64,000 nt of DNA from Rheum nobile (lineage: Eukaryota; Streptophyta; Magnoliopsida; Caryophyllales; Polygonaceae): contig WOAB01000563.1 of NCBI GenBank assembly GCA_027886185.1, positions 2,170,001-2,234,000 on the forward strand, in the 5' to 3' direction. The notes beneath the pieces were generated by a model. It was not told the origin of the DNA. It was given only the letters and a program-made list of their open reading frames with translations, and ran no database searches. How positions within the stretch are numbered: the stretch's first letter is position 1; the number at the start of each line of letters is the position of its first letter. Positions 1 through 11,828 of this stretch are shown one piece after another. A program made the position numbers and the translations under genes.

Positions 1-47
1 TTTTTAAAGGTCAAAAAGGTATTTTTGCTATAATAAAATATCAATAA

Positions 48-881
48 GGCTCTGTTCGACAAAGCTTTTTTGCACATGAACAAAACTTAATTTTTTTTCA
101 TCTTCTTATTGAGTGTTTGGCAAAAAAATTATTCATCTAGCTTAACAAGCTTATTGTAGATGAATGTAGCTTAATTTTGTTAATTTTTTTAATGTGAACC
201 CCCCAAAATTATGGAAGCTTAACCAGCTTAACATATTTTTTTACTCACTAATGCCCTTAAATTAACACATAAAATAGCTCGTCACTATCATTATGAAATT
301 ATATAAACAATTGTATCATGAAATTATACAAAGTTTTATCAGTATGTATCGATCTCCTCAATTAGACTTTTATCAAAAACTTAGTATTAATTCCAATTTA
401 TAAATTATTGATCTATAAAAGCTCCAATTTATAGATGAACATGCTAACATGAAATCGAAAACGAGCAATAGATTGAAACCAGAAGTAGATGGATTTAGAT
501 TTAATTAGCCATATACATATGGATGAATTAAAGTGAAACTATACCAGCGTCGACGTCCATAAAGATGTTGATATGTTAGAGATGATGAGGCGACAATATA
601 AATATAGGGTTAAAAAGTACTCACATGGATCAAAATATAACCTTATTTGTATACGCTAAAATGTAGATGTATTATCATACCCTTTTTCGTAATTTTATTG
701 TTATTATTTAAAAATTCAGCTCGTAATACCGAACATTCAATTAGCTTTTAGAGAAAAATTAAGCTAATGAATTCAGCTGCAGCTTCAACTTCAGCTTCAG
801 CTACTCATTCAGCTCCAGCTCTAGTTCTAGCTACTTATTCAGCTCCAGCTCTATTTCCAGCTCGATATGCCGAACGGAGCC
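48..881. mobile_element. Tourist-like (PIF/Harbinger) MITE, 834 bp
   Basis: The left end reads GGCTCTGTTCGACA and the reverse complement of the right end reads GGCTCCGTTCGGCA, so the termini are inverted repeats with two mismatches over 14 bases. A TAA lies directly outside each end (45-47 and 882-884), matching the 3-bp TAA/TTA target duplication of PIF/Harbinger elements. There is no coding capacity. Near the right end CAGCT-containing words repeat several times (about 775-862), which could be a subterminal repeat. A small hAT is less likely because no 8-bp duplication is seen. Confidence 0.7.
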
Positions 882-1035
882 TAAATCACATTAAGACATT
901 GATATATACTCCCTACGTATCACAATACTTGTCCTTTTAGTTATTTTTTAGTATTCCTAAATACTTGTCTTTTTGACATTTTGTGCATCTACTTTACATA
1001 TATGCCCTTATAATTTTTAGCACTTCTTAATAAAT

Positions 1036-2638
1036 TGAAATACCCGATATATATATGGATATATATATATTAAAAAAAAAGCAAAAACCGATTTGATATT
1101 TAGAACGGGTACGTGGGCTTGTATTTGCCTCACCAGCAAATTGGAAATTGGAACTATACGTGGTTATACGTGTAGCTTATTTATCACATGCAGAGGCTAC
1201 GTGCATTGAAATTGGGCAAAGGAAGCCCACATGTACCTTGTTTCTTCCTCACATCAAAAATCAGATATTTGGGGTTTAAATTCTGCAAAGGGGCCGAACA
1301 ACACAGGGGATCGTCTTCTCCTCTCTCGGTGAGCTCTCGCTGGTTCGTTCCTCCGCCTCCTCTGCACAAGTCGCTCCCTCCGGCGAGCCACCCAGCCGTC
1401 GTCCTTCCTTCGATGAGCTCCGTGTTGTCCAGCCGTCGTCCCCTTCGACGAGCTCGTCCGCCGCTCCTCCTATGTTGTCCGTGTTGGCTGCCTTCAGTCG
1501 TCCGTGTTGGCTGCCTTCGGTTGTCGTGTTGGCTGCTGAAGTTTGCTGTGTTGGCTGCGTTCAGCTGTTGTGTTGGCTGCGTTCTGCTGGTGTGCTATTG
1601 TTGTTGCGTTGTTGTTGTGCTGCGGTTGCTGCGGTGGTTGTGCGGGTTGTCGTCGTCGTCTCCGGTGCCGAGGTGTTCTTCCCGGTGGCTGCTGAAGGTG
1701 GTCGACGGTGAGGTTCGTTCGAGTTGGGTTTGATTTTCTGAGATCGTGGTTGTCGAGCTTGAGGCAAGAGGATTCTTGCCCACCCTTATATATATTTTTA
1801 TATAAATTATTTCATGCCTATTTTTATTCCATAATTAATTTTACCGTTGTCTGAGTTATTTAAAGTGGATTATTGATTTTGAGTTGCTTGTTTGAAAGTG
1901 TGTGAATATGTGTGTGTATGTTAGTAATTAACTTGTATTGTGTTCGATTGAATGTTGTTGGTTGATTCAGGGCCTCGGAGGGTGTGAACCCCCGAAGGTC
2001 GAAGGGCCAGGTGATCGAAAGCCTCACCAAACCTCGTAAGGTGTACGCCTACGTTGTTAAAGGGCCAAGGGGTGAAGATTGAGTTGGAATGGATTGGAGG
2101 TTGAGTTGGAATGGATTGAAGGTTGAGTTGAAGGAGTGTTGGAGTTGTTTGTGTTTGCAGTGTTGAGTTATACTATTTGGTTGAAATTGGTTGAATTTTG
2201 TGATGACTATTATGTGTTTTGAAACTGTTTTGGCTTGACTAATCTTGCCAGTCTTAATGGAAGACTGATCAACTTCGGTTTACGTGCCGCGGTTGGCTGG
2301 GGTATCGGGTCCCCCAGTCAATCAGGCTTTGCAGGTTCAGCGACAGCAAGGGGGATCTTGATCACAGTTTTCTTCCAGTCGAAGACTTTATGTTTGTTGG
2401 TTTTGAACCTTGGAAATGGTTGTGTTAGCTGTAAAAAGTTTTTATTGGAAATTGTTGTATTTAACTGAACGTTAAGTTTGATTGTAGTTTCAAACTCCGG
2501 GCAGGAACTTCCGCTATAGTACTTTTGGTATATATTTATATATATATGGAAAATGTTTTATGTCTTTCTTTTCTTTCACCCGCCTTATAGTCTTTCTGGA
2601 CTATGGCACTGTAGCACCACTGGCCCGGGGGTGTTATA
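1036..2638 (+). repeat. 5' LTR of the gypsy element
   Basis: It starts TGAAATACCC and ends GTGTTATA, where the 3' LTR ends GTGTTACA, so the final CA has mutated to TA. It matches 7593-9198 nearly base for base. A G+C-rich pyrimidine-rich tract at about 1310-1720 lies in an otherwise A+T-rich LTR. An open frame of 181 codons (1188-1733) occurs in both LTRs, but its changes between copies include many amino-acid replacements, so I do not treat it as a gene. Confidence 0.93.
1478..1590 (+). repeat. GTGTTGGCTGC word repeat inside the 5' LTR
   Basis: The 11-mer GTGTTGGCTGC occurs five times within about 100 bases, at irregular spacing of roughly 20-30 bases, separated by related CTTCAGT/GTTCAG words. 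The same array is present at about 8038-8150 in the 3' LTR. Its function is unknown; it may be a slippage-prone G+C-rich tract or a repeated protein-binding site. Confidence 0.7.
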
Positions 2639-2643
2639 GGAGT

Positions 2644-2655
2644 TGGTATCAGAGC
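2644..2655 (+). other. Primer binding site (initiator Met tRNA)
   Basis: TGGTATCAGAGC, five bases after the 5' LTR, is complementary to the 3' end of plant initiator methionine tRNA and would prime minus-strand synthesis. Confidence 0.93.
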
Positions 2656-2820
2656 TCTTTTTTTCAAAATGTTTCATTCAGAATTTTTAACATGAGAATT
2701 TTGACACTTTGTTATTTTGAAACAATCGTGTGATCAGGATCCTTGCTGTCAACCTATAGTAAGTTGTGTTGGTAAGTGTTGTTTACGATGATTATTACTA
2801 ATAAATTAATTATATTCAGT

Positions 2821-3811
2821 ATGCCTCCGAAAGTAGGTCGGTAGAGGTAGAGGTCGTGGGCGTGGTAGAGGACATCCTAGGGCTGATCCTCAAGAGGTAG
2901 ATGCAGGCAGTCAAGCTGTTGATAACTCTACAGGAAGTCAACAGAATCCTACAGGAAATCCACCAGAAGCTGTTAATGCGGGTATTGACCCAGGTACTTT
3001 GGTTGCGCTGCAACGGATGGTAACTCATGTTGTACATGCTGCTATGGCTCAGGTACCGCCAGCTCAGGTTGCTCAGCCAGATCAAGTTGGTCTGTAAAGA
3101 GATGAACCACCAGTATTACAGACAGGGTTTAGTAGATATATGGAAGCTGTGGCCAGATTGAAACCTCCTACTTTTGATGGGTCTGGTGAGCCTGCAGCTG
3201 TGACGTTCTGGTTGAATAGATTTAAAAAATTACTGGAAGGTATCTGATGTCCAAAGAATGAGAAGGTAACGATTGCTTCTTACTATCTGATTGATGATGC
3301 TAGTGACTAGTGGGATACTACTCAACCAACTGACCATGGGGCTACATGGGAAGAGTTTCGGGCTAAGTTGGAAGATAGATTCTTTCCAGAGGCACTAAGA
3401 GATGCCAAACTACATGAATTTCAGTATCCAGAGAATGAAGGGCTGAAAGTACATCAACTGGCTATGAAATTCAATAAGCTGTTGAAGTATGCAACTGTTG
3501 TAGTAAGGGATGAGAAAGATAAGATCAAGAATTTTCACAGGTGGCTGTATCCCGAGATAAGACCTTTGATGGCAAGACACAATTGCACTATGCTCGAACA
3601 ATTTATTGACGAGTGTCTGACTATGGAAGTTGTTATTGATGACTCTAATCAGATTATGGATGTCCGAGCTGGGAAGAAACAGAAGACTTAGTCTACACCT
3701 GGAGGAGTTGGACCTCAAAGTAATTTCAGTGGTTTTAGAAAGCCTTTCTTTACTCCTAAGAGCACCCCCAACACTGAACCCGCTAAGATAGGTCGAGGTG
3801 GTGGTTCCCAG
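2821..3811 (+). pseudogene. Broken gypsy gag (capsid region)
   Basis: An ATG at 2821 opens a frame that soon meets stops; an RG-rich stretch follows in another frame, as is common at the start of Tekay Gag. The capsid part reads well from about 2850 to 3690 but is interrupted by in-frame stops near 3096, 3246, 3308 and 3689. The longest intact piece is 3368-3691 (107 codons), which includes the FFP and LKVHQLAMKFNKL segments typical of the retrotransposon Gag domain. The zinc knuckles lie downstream in the pol frame. Gag would form the virus-like particle. It is non-functional as read. Confidence 0.8.
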
Positions 3812-6800
3812 ATGTCAGTGAATTATCAACGGTCATGGGGTCAGCCAGGAATGACAAGGAATGTACCGCATTGCTTTAACTGTGGAAATCCAAATCATAC
3901 GAAGGAAAACTGTACTAAAGCACCTCAGACTTGTTTCAAATGTGGAAGAGTGGGACACATTAAAACTTTTTGCAGAAATGGGGAAGTTTCCACTCAGACT
4001 CAAGCTTCCTCTCCTGTTTATCGTCCAGTTCCGAATCAGAATCGTCCAGTACCGTCGCAGACCCAACATATTTCTATGGGCAAAAAGGGTAAGGCACCGA
4101 TGGGTGGAACTTCGACACCTCGGATTTATGAGACGAGAAAAACTAAGGATGGTAACACGCCCGTGACTACAGGTACACTTTTTATTCAGTCTGAACCCGT
4201 TCGTTTACTAATTGACTCTGGTGCTACCCATTCTTTTATTGCTGAGAATTGCGTAGATAGACTTGGATTAGTATGTGACTTGGAATGTGAACCATTTGTT
4301 GTTGGGTTGCCTAATGGTGATAAATTAGTGGGAACTAGGGGGCTTAAGAATTTTCCGATCATCATAGGTGGTCGGGAATGGATGGTAAACTTGATAGCTA
4401 TCAATATGTTGCATTATGATATTATCCTAGGTATGGATTGGCTTTCTCGCCATGGTGTTGTTCTCAATTTCAGAAAGAAAACCGTTACTGTAAGAACAGA
4501 TGAAGGTGTAGCACATGTGTTTGAAGGGCATAATCCGCAAGACTCGGGTAGAATTATCAGTGCAATGACAGTTGCTAGACTGTTGAGGCAAGGTTGTGTT
4601 GGATATGTGTGTTATGCTTTAGAGAAAAGAAAAGATGAAGTGAAGTTAGATGATATTCCCGTTGTTCGCGAGTATCCAGATGTGTTTCCAGAGAAACTGA
4701 TGAGTTTGCCACCGAGACGTGATGTTGATTTTGCTATTGAGTTAGAGCCGGGAACTGCCCCAATTTCTCGAGCTCCGTACCGCATGGCACCAGTAGAAAT
4801 GATAGAATTGAAGAAACAGTTAGAAGAACTTGTTGAGTCGGGCTTTATCAGGCCGAGTGCATCTCCTTGGGGTGCGCCCGTATTGTTTGTTAAGAAGAAA
4901 GATGGTTCTCTTCGATTATGTATTGATTATATGGAATTGAATAAGGTGACAGTTAAGAATAAATATCCGCTCCCTCGGATTGATGACTTGCTGGATAAAT
5001 TGCAAGGAGCTACAATATTCTCCAAGATTGACTTGAGATCAGGGTATCATCAACTTAGGATTCGAGAAGAGGATATCCATAAGACTGCTTTCAGAACAAG
5101 GTATGGTCACTATGAGTTTATGGTGATGCCTTTCGGGTTGACTAATGCTCCTGTAGTTTTCATGGACTTGATGAACATATGTTTTAGAGAATACCTAGAT
5201 CGTTTTGTGGTGGTTTTTATCGATGATATCCTAATATACTCTCGGAGTATGGAGGATCATGAAACTCATCTTAGAGCAGTACTGGAAGTATTAAGGCGAC
5301 AGAAGTTGTTTGCCAAGTTGTCAAAGTGTGATTTTTTGTTACCTAAGGTGGCATTTCTTGGCCATGTAATCTCTAGTGAAGGTGTAATGGTCGATCCACA
5401 AAAAACAGAAGCGGTAGCAAATTGGAAACTACCTCAGAATGTTAAGGAAGTTCGAAGCTTTCTTGGACTGGCAGGTTACTATAGGAGATTTGTGGAAGGC
5501 TTTTCTAAGATTGCACGACCATTAACTAATCTGCTACGTAAGACCACAAAGTTTGAATGGGACAGGAAATGTCAGGAAAGTTTTGAAGAACTCAAGAGAC
5601 GTTTGACTAGTGCACCGGTGTTAGCCTTACCGCATGGAACTGAAGGATTTGCTGTTTATAGTGATGCTTCTAAGCAAGGTTTGGGTTGTGTTTTAATGCA
5701 AAATGGAAAGGTTATAGCCTATGCATCTCGCCAACTTAAATCTCATGAAATCAGTTATCCTACCCATGATTTGGAACTTGCAGTCATAGTCTTTGCTCTC
5801 AAGATTTGGCGACATTATTTGTATGGGGTAAGATGTCCAATTTTCACTGATCATAAGAGCCTGAAGTATATATTCACTCAGAAGGAACTGAATTTGAGAC
5901 AGAGACGATGGTTAGAGTTGATTAAGGATTATGATATAGACATATGCTACCATCCAGGAAAAGCCAATGTAGTGACAGATGCCTTGAGTAGGAAGTTGAT
6001 TCCAGAACATAGAGTTGCTTGTTTAATAGTTCAGCCAGAGTTGCAACAAGAGTTTGTGCGGGGTGAGATTGAGATTTGGTTCGAGAAGGAATGGATGCAG
6101 TTGAATGTGATGGAAATTCAATCAACACTGATAGAGTTGATCAAAGAGAAACAATCGCAAGATCCTGTGTTGAACAAGTTATGCAGTGAAGTTTCTCAAG
6201 GAAAAGCACCCGGATTTCTCATTCATGAGGATGGGATATTACGATTTCAGAATCGGTTATGTGTGCCAACTGACAAGGAACTTAGAGAGTTGATCCTTAA
6301 GGAAGGTCACTCTTCATCATATTCAATACACCCAGGAGCCAGTAAGATGTACAAGGACTTGAGATGGAATTATTGGTGGAGTAACATGAAGCAAGAAGTT
6401 GCTGAGTACGTGTCGAGATGTTTGACATGTCAACAGGTTAAGATTGAACACCAAAGACAAGCTAGAGAATTACAACCGCTTCCTATTCCTGAATGGAAGT
6501 GGGAAGACATCACGATGGATTTTGTTATTGCTCTTCCTAGATCACAAAAAGGGAATGATGCGATATGGGTCATTGTAGACCGCTTGACGAAGTCTTCACA
6601 TTTCATACCTATTAAGATCACTTGGAATCCAGAGAAGTTAGGTGAAGTATTCTTACGAGAGATAGTTAGACTGCATGGTGTTCCTAAAACCATTGTGTCT
6701 GACAGAGATGGGCGATTCGTATCCCGTTTTTTGGAAATCCTTGCATGCAGCAATGGGTACGCAATTGAGATTTAGCACATCTTTTCATCCTCAAACCGAT

Positions 6801-7595
6801 GGTCAGTCTGAAAGGACAATTCAAACTTTGGAGGATATGCTTCGCGCTTGTGCTTTAGAATGGCCAGGAAACTGGGAAGACAGATTGCATTTGGTAGAAT
6901 TTACGTACAATAATAGTTGGCATGCATCGATCAAGATGGCACCTTATGAAGCTTTGTATGGTCGTCGCTGTAGATCGCCTTTGTGTTGGGATGAATTGAC
7001 TGATGCTGTTCTAGTTGCTCCTGAGCTTTTGCAGAAAACTAGGGGTGATATTGAAGTGATTCGTCAGAGGTTGCTGTCAGCTCAGAGCAGACATAAGTCG
7101 TATACAGACATTCGTAGGAGACCTTTGGAATTCAGTGTTGGAGATCATGTGTTTATTAAAGTTTCGTCGACTAAAGGAGTGTTTAGATTTGGGAAACGAG
7201 GTAAGTTGAATCCTAGATATGTTGGTCTCTTTGAAATTCTGAAGAGAGTTGGTATTGTATCTTACCGAATAGCATTGCCGCCAAAAATGAGTGGAATGCA
7301 TGATGTGTTTCATGTGTCTCAGCTGAGGAAATATGTATATCATCCAACTCATGTTTTGAACTTTGAGGAGATAGAATTTCAACCTGATTGTACGTTTGAA
7401 GAATCACATGTAAGGATTCTAGCGGTTGATCAGAAGAAATTAAGGAATAAGGTCATTCCTTTAGTGAAGGTATTATGGTCTAAGCATGGAACGGCAGAAG
7501 AAACTTGGGAATTGGAGTCAGTTATGCGAGACAGATATCCGAATCTGTTTGATCTTAGTTTCGAGGACGAAACTCTTATAAGGGAGGGAGAATGA
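3812..7595 (+). pseudogene. Gypsy pol (protease-RT-RNase H-integrase-chromodomain) with a frameshift
   Basis: The first open stretch (3812-6775, 987 codons) has two CCHC knuckles (CFNCGNPNHTKENC, CFKCGRVGHIKTFC), an aspartic protease site (LLIDSGATHSFI), reverse transcriptase with FIDD at the active site, RNase H (VYSDASKQGLGC) and the integrase zinc-binding and first catalytic parts. At the T-run near 6727-6732 the frame shifts, and integrase continues in the overlapping frame to 7595. The end of that frame (IPLVKVLW, ETWELE) resembles the chromodomain-like tail of Tekay/Del chromoviruses, which directs insertion towards particular chromatin. Unusual residues include CIDYMELN in RT, where R is normal before ELN. 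Confidence 0.9.
7580..7592 (+). other. Polypurine tract of the gypsy element
   Basis: AAGGGAGGGAGAA directly abuts the 3' LTR and is the expected plus-strand primer. Confidence 0.9.
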
Positions 7596-9198
7596 AATAC
7601 CCGATATATATGGATATATATATATATTTAAAAAAAAAAAGCAAAAACCGATTTGATATTTAGAACGGGTACGTGGGCTTGTATTTGCCTCACCAGCAAA
7701 TTGGAAATTGGAACTATACGTGGTTATACGTGTAGCTTATTTATCACATGCAGAGGCTACGTGCATTGAAATTGGGCAAAGGAAGCCCACGTGTACCTTG
7801 TTTCTTCCTCACATCAAAAATCAGATATTTGGGGTTTAAATTCTGCAAAGGGGCCGAACAACACAGGGGATCGTCTTCTCCTCTCTCGGTGAGCTCTCGC
7901 TGGTTCGTTCCTCCGCCTCCTCTGTACAAGTCGCTCCCTCCGGCGAGCCACCCAGTCGTCGTCCTTCCTCCGGTGAGCTCTGTGTTGTCCAGCCGTCGTC
8001 CCCTTCGACGAGCTCGTCCGCCGCTCCTCCTCTGTTGTCCGTGTTGGCTGCCTTCAGTCGTCCGTGTTGGCTGCCTTCGGTTGTCGTGTTGGCTGCTAAA
8101 GTTTGTCGTGTTGGCTGCGTTCAGCTGCTGTGTTGGCTGCGTTTTGCTGGTGTGCTACTGTTGCTGCGCTGTTGTTGTGCTGCGGTTGCTGCGGTGGTTG
8201 TGCTGGTTGCCGTCGTCGTCTCCGGTGCCGAGGTGTTCTTCCCGGTGGCTGCTGAAGGTGGTCGACGACGAGGTTCGTTCGAGTTGGGTTTGATTTTCTG
8301 AGATCGTGGTTGTCGAGCTTGAGGCAAGAGGATTCTTGCCCACCCTTATATATATTTTTATATAAATTATTTCATGCCTATTTTTATTCCATAATTAATT
8401 TTACCGTTGTCTGAGTTATTTAAAGTGGATTATTGATTTTGAGTTGCTTGTTTGAAAGTGTGTGAATATGTGTGTGTATGTTAGTAATTAACTTGTATTG
8501 TGTTCGATTGAATGTTGTTGGTTGATTCAGGGCCTCGGAGGGTGTGAACCCCCGAAGGTCGGAGGGCCAGGTGATCGAAAGTCTCACCAAACCTCGTAAG
8601 GTGTACGCCTACGTTGTTAAAGGGCCAAGGGGTGAAGATTGAGTTGGAATGGATTGGAGGTTGAGTTGGAATGGATTGGAGGTTGGATTGAAGGAGTGTT
8701 GGAGTTGTTTGTGTTTGCAGTGTTGAGTTATATTATTTGGTTGAAATTGGTTGAATATTGTGATGACTATTATGTGTTTTGAAACTGTTTTGGCTTGACT
8801 AATCTTGCCAGTCTTAATGGAAGACTGACCAACTTCGGTTTACGTGCCGCAGTTGGCTGAGATATCGGGTCCCCCAGTCAATCAGGCTTTGCAGGTTCAG
8901 CGACATCAAGGGGGATCTTGATCACAGTTTTCTTCCAGTCGAAGACTTTATGTTTGTTGGTTTTGAACCTTGGAAATGGTTGTGTTAGCTGTAAAAAGTT
9001 TTTATTGGAAATTGTTGTATTTAACTGAACGTTAAGTTTGATTGTAGTTTCAAACTCCGGGCAGGAACTTTCGCTGTAGTACTTTTGGTATATATTTATA
9101 TATATATGGAAAATGCTTTATGTCTTCCTTTTCTTTAACCCGCCTTATAGTCTTTCTGGACTATGGCACTGTAGCACCACTGGCCCGGGGGTGTTACA
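7593..9198 (+). repeat. 3' LTR of the gypsy element
   Basis: It runs TGAAATACCC to GTGTTACA and is followed by TAAAT, the target duplication. It is nearly identical to the 5' LTR, with scattered substitutions, the largest cluster being in the G+C-rich tract at about 7920-8270. Confidence 0.95.
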
Positions 9199-9442
9199 TA
9201 AATGAGAGAAAATTGTTAGTAATTATATTACAAAATAAAATAATAAATATGAATATATTTGTACATTTCATTCTCTCCTTAGTAAATATGCAATTCTCCA
9301 AAAAAAAATATTATGATACGAAAAGTGTATTATTTCATTACTGCAATGAAATGAGTTATTTTTCTATAACATCTACATCCCTTAATGTCACTGGAATATG
9401 CTCGAGCTTGCCCGAAAAAATCTCTCACCAAACATTTGCCAA

Positions 9443-9605
9443 GGCTTTGTTTGGCCTAATATTTATAATGTCTTTATTTATAAAAAATATTTTTTTCCCT
9501 CCTTACACATTTATCCGTGCCACCCAAATTTCAAAAACTATTTTTTCCCAAAAAGTACCTTTTAATCAAAAAAATATTTATAAATACCTTCACCGAACAA
9601 ACCCC
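9443..9605. mobile_element. Small MITE-like inverted-repeat element
   Basis: GGCTTTGTTTGG at the left faces CCGAACAAACCCC at the right (reverse complement GGGGTTTGTTCGG). The core is A+T rich. The terminal GGNNTTGTTYGG form suits Tourist or hAT MITEs. No clear target duplication was found. Confidence 0.4.
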
Positions 9606-10002
9606 AAATCAACAAATACTGAAATACAAAATTCACACAAGTATTCCAATTTCGGAGTGCCATCCACTATAAAACCCTAATGTCCGCCCCCAAAATATCA
9701 CTTTATTATACTCTCTCTGTCCCGAAATGTTTGTCCTAAAGTACAAAAAGCTCTTGGATTAAGAAAATTAACAAAGTACAATTGGGGACATGACCTGCTA
9801 CAGTGAAAATTAACAAAGTACACAATGGGACATGACCTGCTATAGTGCAATCTATGGTTATTTACCACAGATCAAATTTCAGCCAATGAGAAGGCTGATT
9901 TTAGGGGCATACGGATCACTTACAATTTTTGGGGACAGAATTGCCCTAAACAAAAGGGGACTTAGGGCATAATTGCCCTGACAAAATTGCCCCTAAACAG
10001 AG

Positions 10003-10010
10003 TATAAAAG
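10003..10010 (+). promoter_or_regulatory. TATA box of the mariner transposase
   Basis: TATAAAAG lies 112 bases before the transposase ATG in an A+T-rich leader, a normal spacing for a plant promoter with a short 5' UTR. Confidence 0.6.
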
Positions 10011-10121
10011 GGGATTACAGCTTTGGGAAATGAATTTACAGAATTTACATTCAAATTTACAGTAAAATTCAGAGCAAAATTAAGCAAGTAAACAGTCTCT
10101 GCATCACAGCCTGGTGGTGTC

Positions 10122-11732
10122 ATGGCCTCAGCTTTATGGGACTTAAATGAAGCTCCACTTCCATATGAACAGTACATTTATGATGGAGAAGAGTTCGAAG
10201 AGGGACAGTCATCAGGGGACATGGAACAAGATAGTGAACATAGCTTTGATCTCAACCAGGAACCAGGAGATGAAGAGGGACAGTCATCAGAAGCAGAGCA
10301 CAACACAGAGGCAACACAACATCATCAGCCAACACATAATACCAGACTCAGCAGTGATAAAAAAATGCACATTTTGAATGCTCTGTTAGCAATATCTAGA
10401 GAGGGACAATTACCACATGGTGCAATAAAGAAAGCTGCAGAAGAGTTCAAAATGTCAATAAGGTGCATAGGCAGACTTTGGAACACAACAAAGAAGCAAG
10501 ATAATGCACAACAGAGGTACAATCTAAGCACAAAATATCACAATTGTGGTAGAAACGGAATTCAAGTAGAGATGGATTCAATCACAGCACTGGGCATGGG
10601 AGACAGGTCATGCATTAGAGACTTAGCTAGCAAGCTTAGTCTTTCAAAGACCAAAGTGCATAGGATGGTCAAGCAAGGTACAATAAAGCCACATACAAAT
10701 CCAATCCATCCTGGTTTGAGTGAGGGACATAAGAAGGCTAGGTTGGATTGGGTACTAAAGTTACTTTGTGGGGATACAGTAGAAGAAAAATCAGTGTATT
10801 ATCCAATGTTTGATTTTGTACACTTGGATGAGAAGTGGTTTTTTCTATCAAAGAAATCACAGAGAGTATATCTAGCACAGAATGAAAGGGGCAAGTACAG
10901 AGCTGCAAATTCATCTAAATTCATTCCCAAAGTTATGTTCACTACAGTTGTAGCAAGGCCTAGATTTGATGTAGAGGGACAGTGCAATTTTTATGGGAAG
11001 ATAGGAATCTTTCCATTCACATATCAACAAGCAGCAAAAAGGTCATCCAAATACAGAGAGAAGGGGACACTAGTTACAAAACTAGTTGAATCAGTCAACA
11101 AGCAAGTGACAAGGAACATGTTGATAAACCAAATCATTCCAGCAATCAAGGCAAAGTGGCCACAAGATAGAGCTCAAAGAGTTATATTCATACAACAAGA
11201 CAATGCAAAGGCCCATATAACTCAAAGAGATCCAGAATGGCAACAGGTATACATTCAGGATGGATTCACTTTCATCTTAATACAACAGTCAGCTAATAGT
11301 CCAGATGTAAACATCTTAGATCTAGGATTTTTCAGAAGCATTCAGTCACTCATGCACAAGAAGATGCCAAAAAGTATTGATCATATGATAGAAGCAGTGC
11401 ATGAAGCATTTTTTGAATTGGCCCCTACAACTCTAAGAGATGTGTGGATGACACTATAATTTGTTATGAATGAAATACTTAAAAGCAAGGGAGGCAATGA
11501 GTATGATTTGCCACATGTAAACAAGAAGAAATTAATGGCTCAAGGAAATCTACCAAGAGAGATCAAGACACCTATGTGGGCTATCATAGAAGCATGTGAC
11601 ATAGTGCATGGGGGTGCACAACAAGCAGATCAAGCAGGAACATCAATAGCAGGTCAACAGAGTCAACAAGGGACAACAGAAGTTGAAGATCAAGACACTG
11701 AAGAAGCACTTGAAGACAGTCAGTTTATTTAG
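10122..11732 (+). pseudogene. Mariner transposase (DD39D) with one premature stop
   Basis: The first frame (445 codons) and the next (11466-11732) are in the same phase, separated only by TAA at 11457-11459, so a single nonsense codon splits a protein of about 535 residues. The N-terminus (residues 1-75) is acidic. A helix-turn-helix region lies at about 80-185. The catalytic triad is intact: D236 in VHLDEKWF, D360 in IQQDNAKAH and D400 in NILDLGFF, with 39 residues between the last two, as in plant mariners. The enzyme cuts and pastes elements at TA. Because the triad lies before the stop, a shortened protein could still fold in part. Residues 7-12 (DLNEAP) and 43-48 (DLNQEP) match the DLNxxP EAR repressor motif; whether they act is unknown. 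Confidence 0.9.
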
Positions 11733-11828
11733 CAATATATGACAAAGATTGAACATTTTGTGTACAGAGCAAGAACTTTTGTAATTTTGTAAACAAGCAC
11801 AAGTAATGGCACAATAATGACATAGCCT

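Larger units (their letters stand above)
1036..9198 (+). mobile_element. Ty3/gypsy LTR retrotransposon, Tekay/Del chromovirus type, with TSD
   Basis: This is a structurally complete element: two LTRs of about 1.6 kb (1036-2638 and 7593-9198), a methionine-initiator-tRNA primer site, gag and pol in the order protease, reverse transcriptase, RNase H, integrase, chromodomain-like tail, and a polypurine tract next to the 3' LTR. TAAAT at 1031-1035 and again at 9199-9203 is a perfect 5-bp target duplication, so the outer ends are firm. The LTRs differ at few positions by eye, indicating a fairly young insertion. In-frame stops in gag and a frameshift in integrase make it non-autonomous as read. 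Confidence 0.95.
909..9327. mobile_element. Stowaway-like MITE split by the gypsy insertion
   Basis: The left half (909-1035) begins CTCCCTACGTATCACAATAC after TA. The right half (about 9199-9327) ends with ATTATGATACGAAAAGTG followed by TA, an imperfect inverted match to the left end. Joined without the gypsy element the MITE would be roughly 250 bp, a usual Stowaway length. The right terminus is decayed, so the pairing is tentative. Confidence 0.45.

Noticed and set aside
1188..1733. 181-codon open frame, repeated at 7748-8293
   Set aside because: It lies wholly within the gypsy LTRs, is Leu/Val/Cys/Ser-rich from a skewed repeat tract, and changes many residues between LTR copies.
9120..9680. 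186-codon plus-strand frame
   Set aside because: It starts in the 3' LTR and crosses the target duplication and two MITE relics; its composition follows A+T bias.
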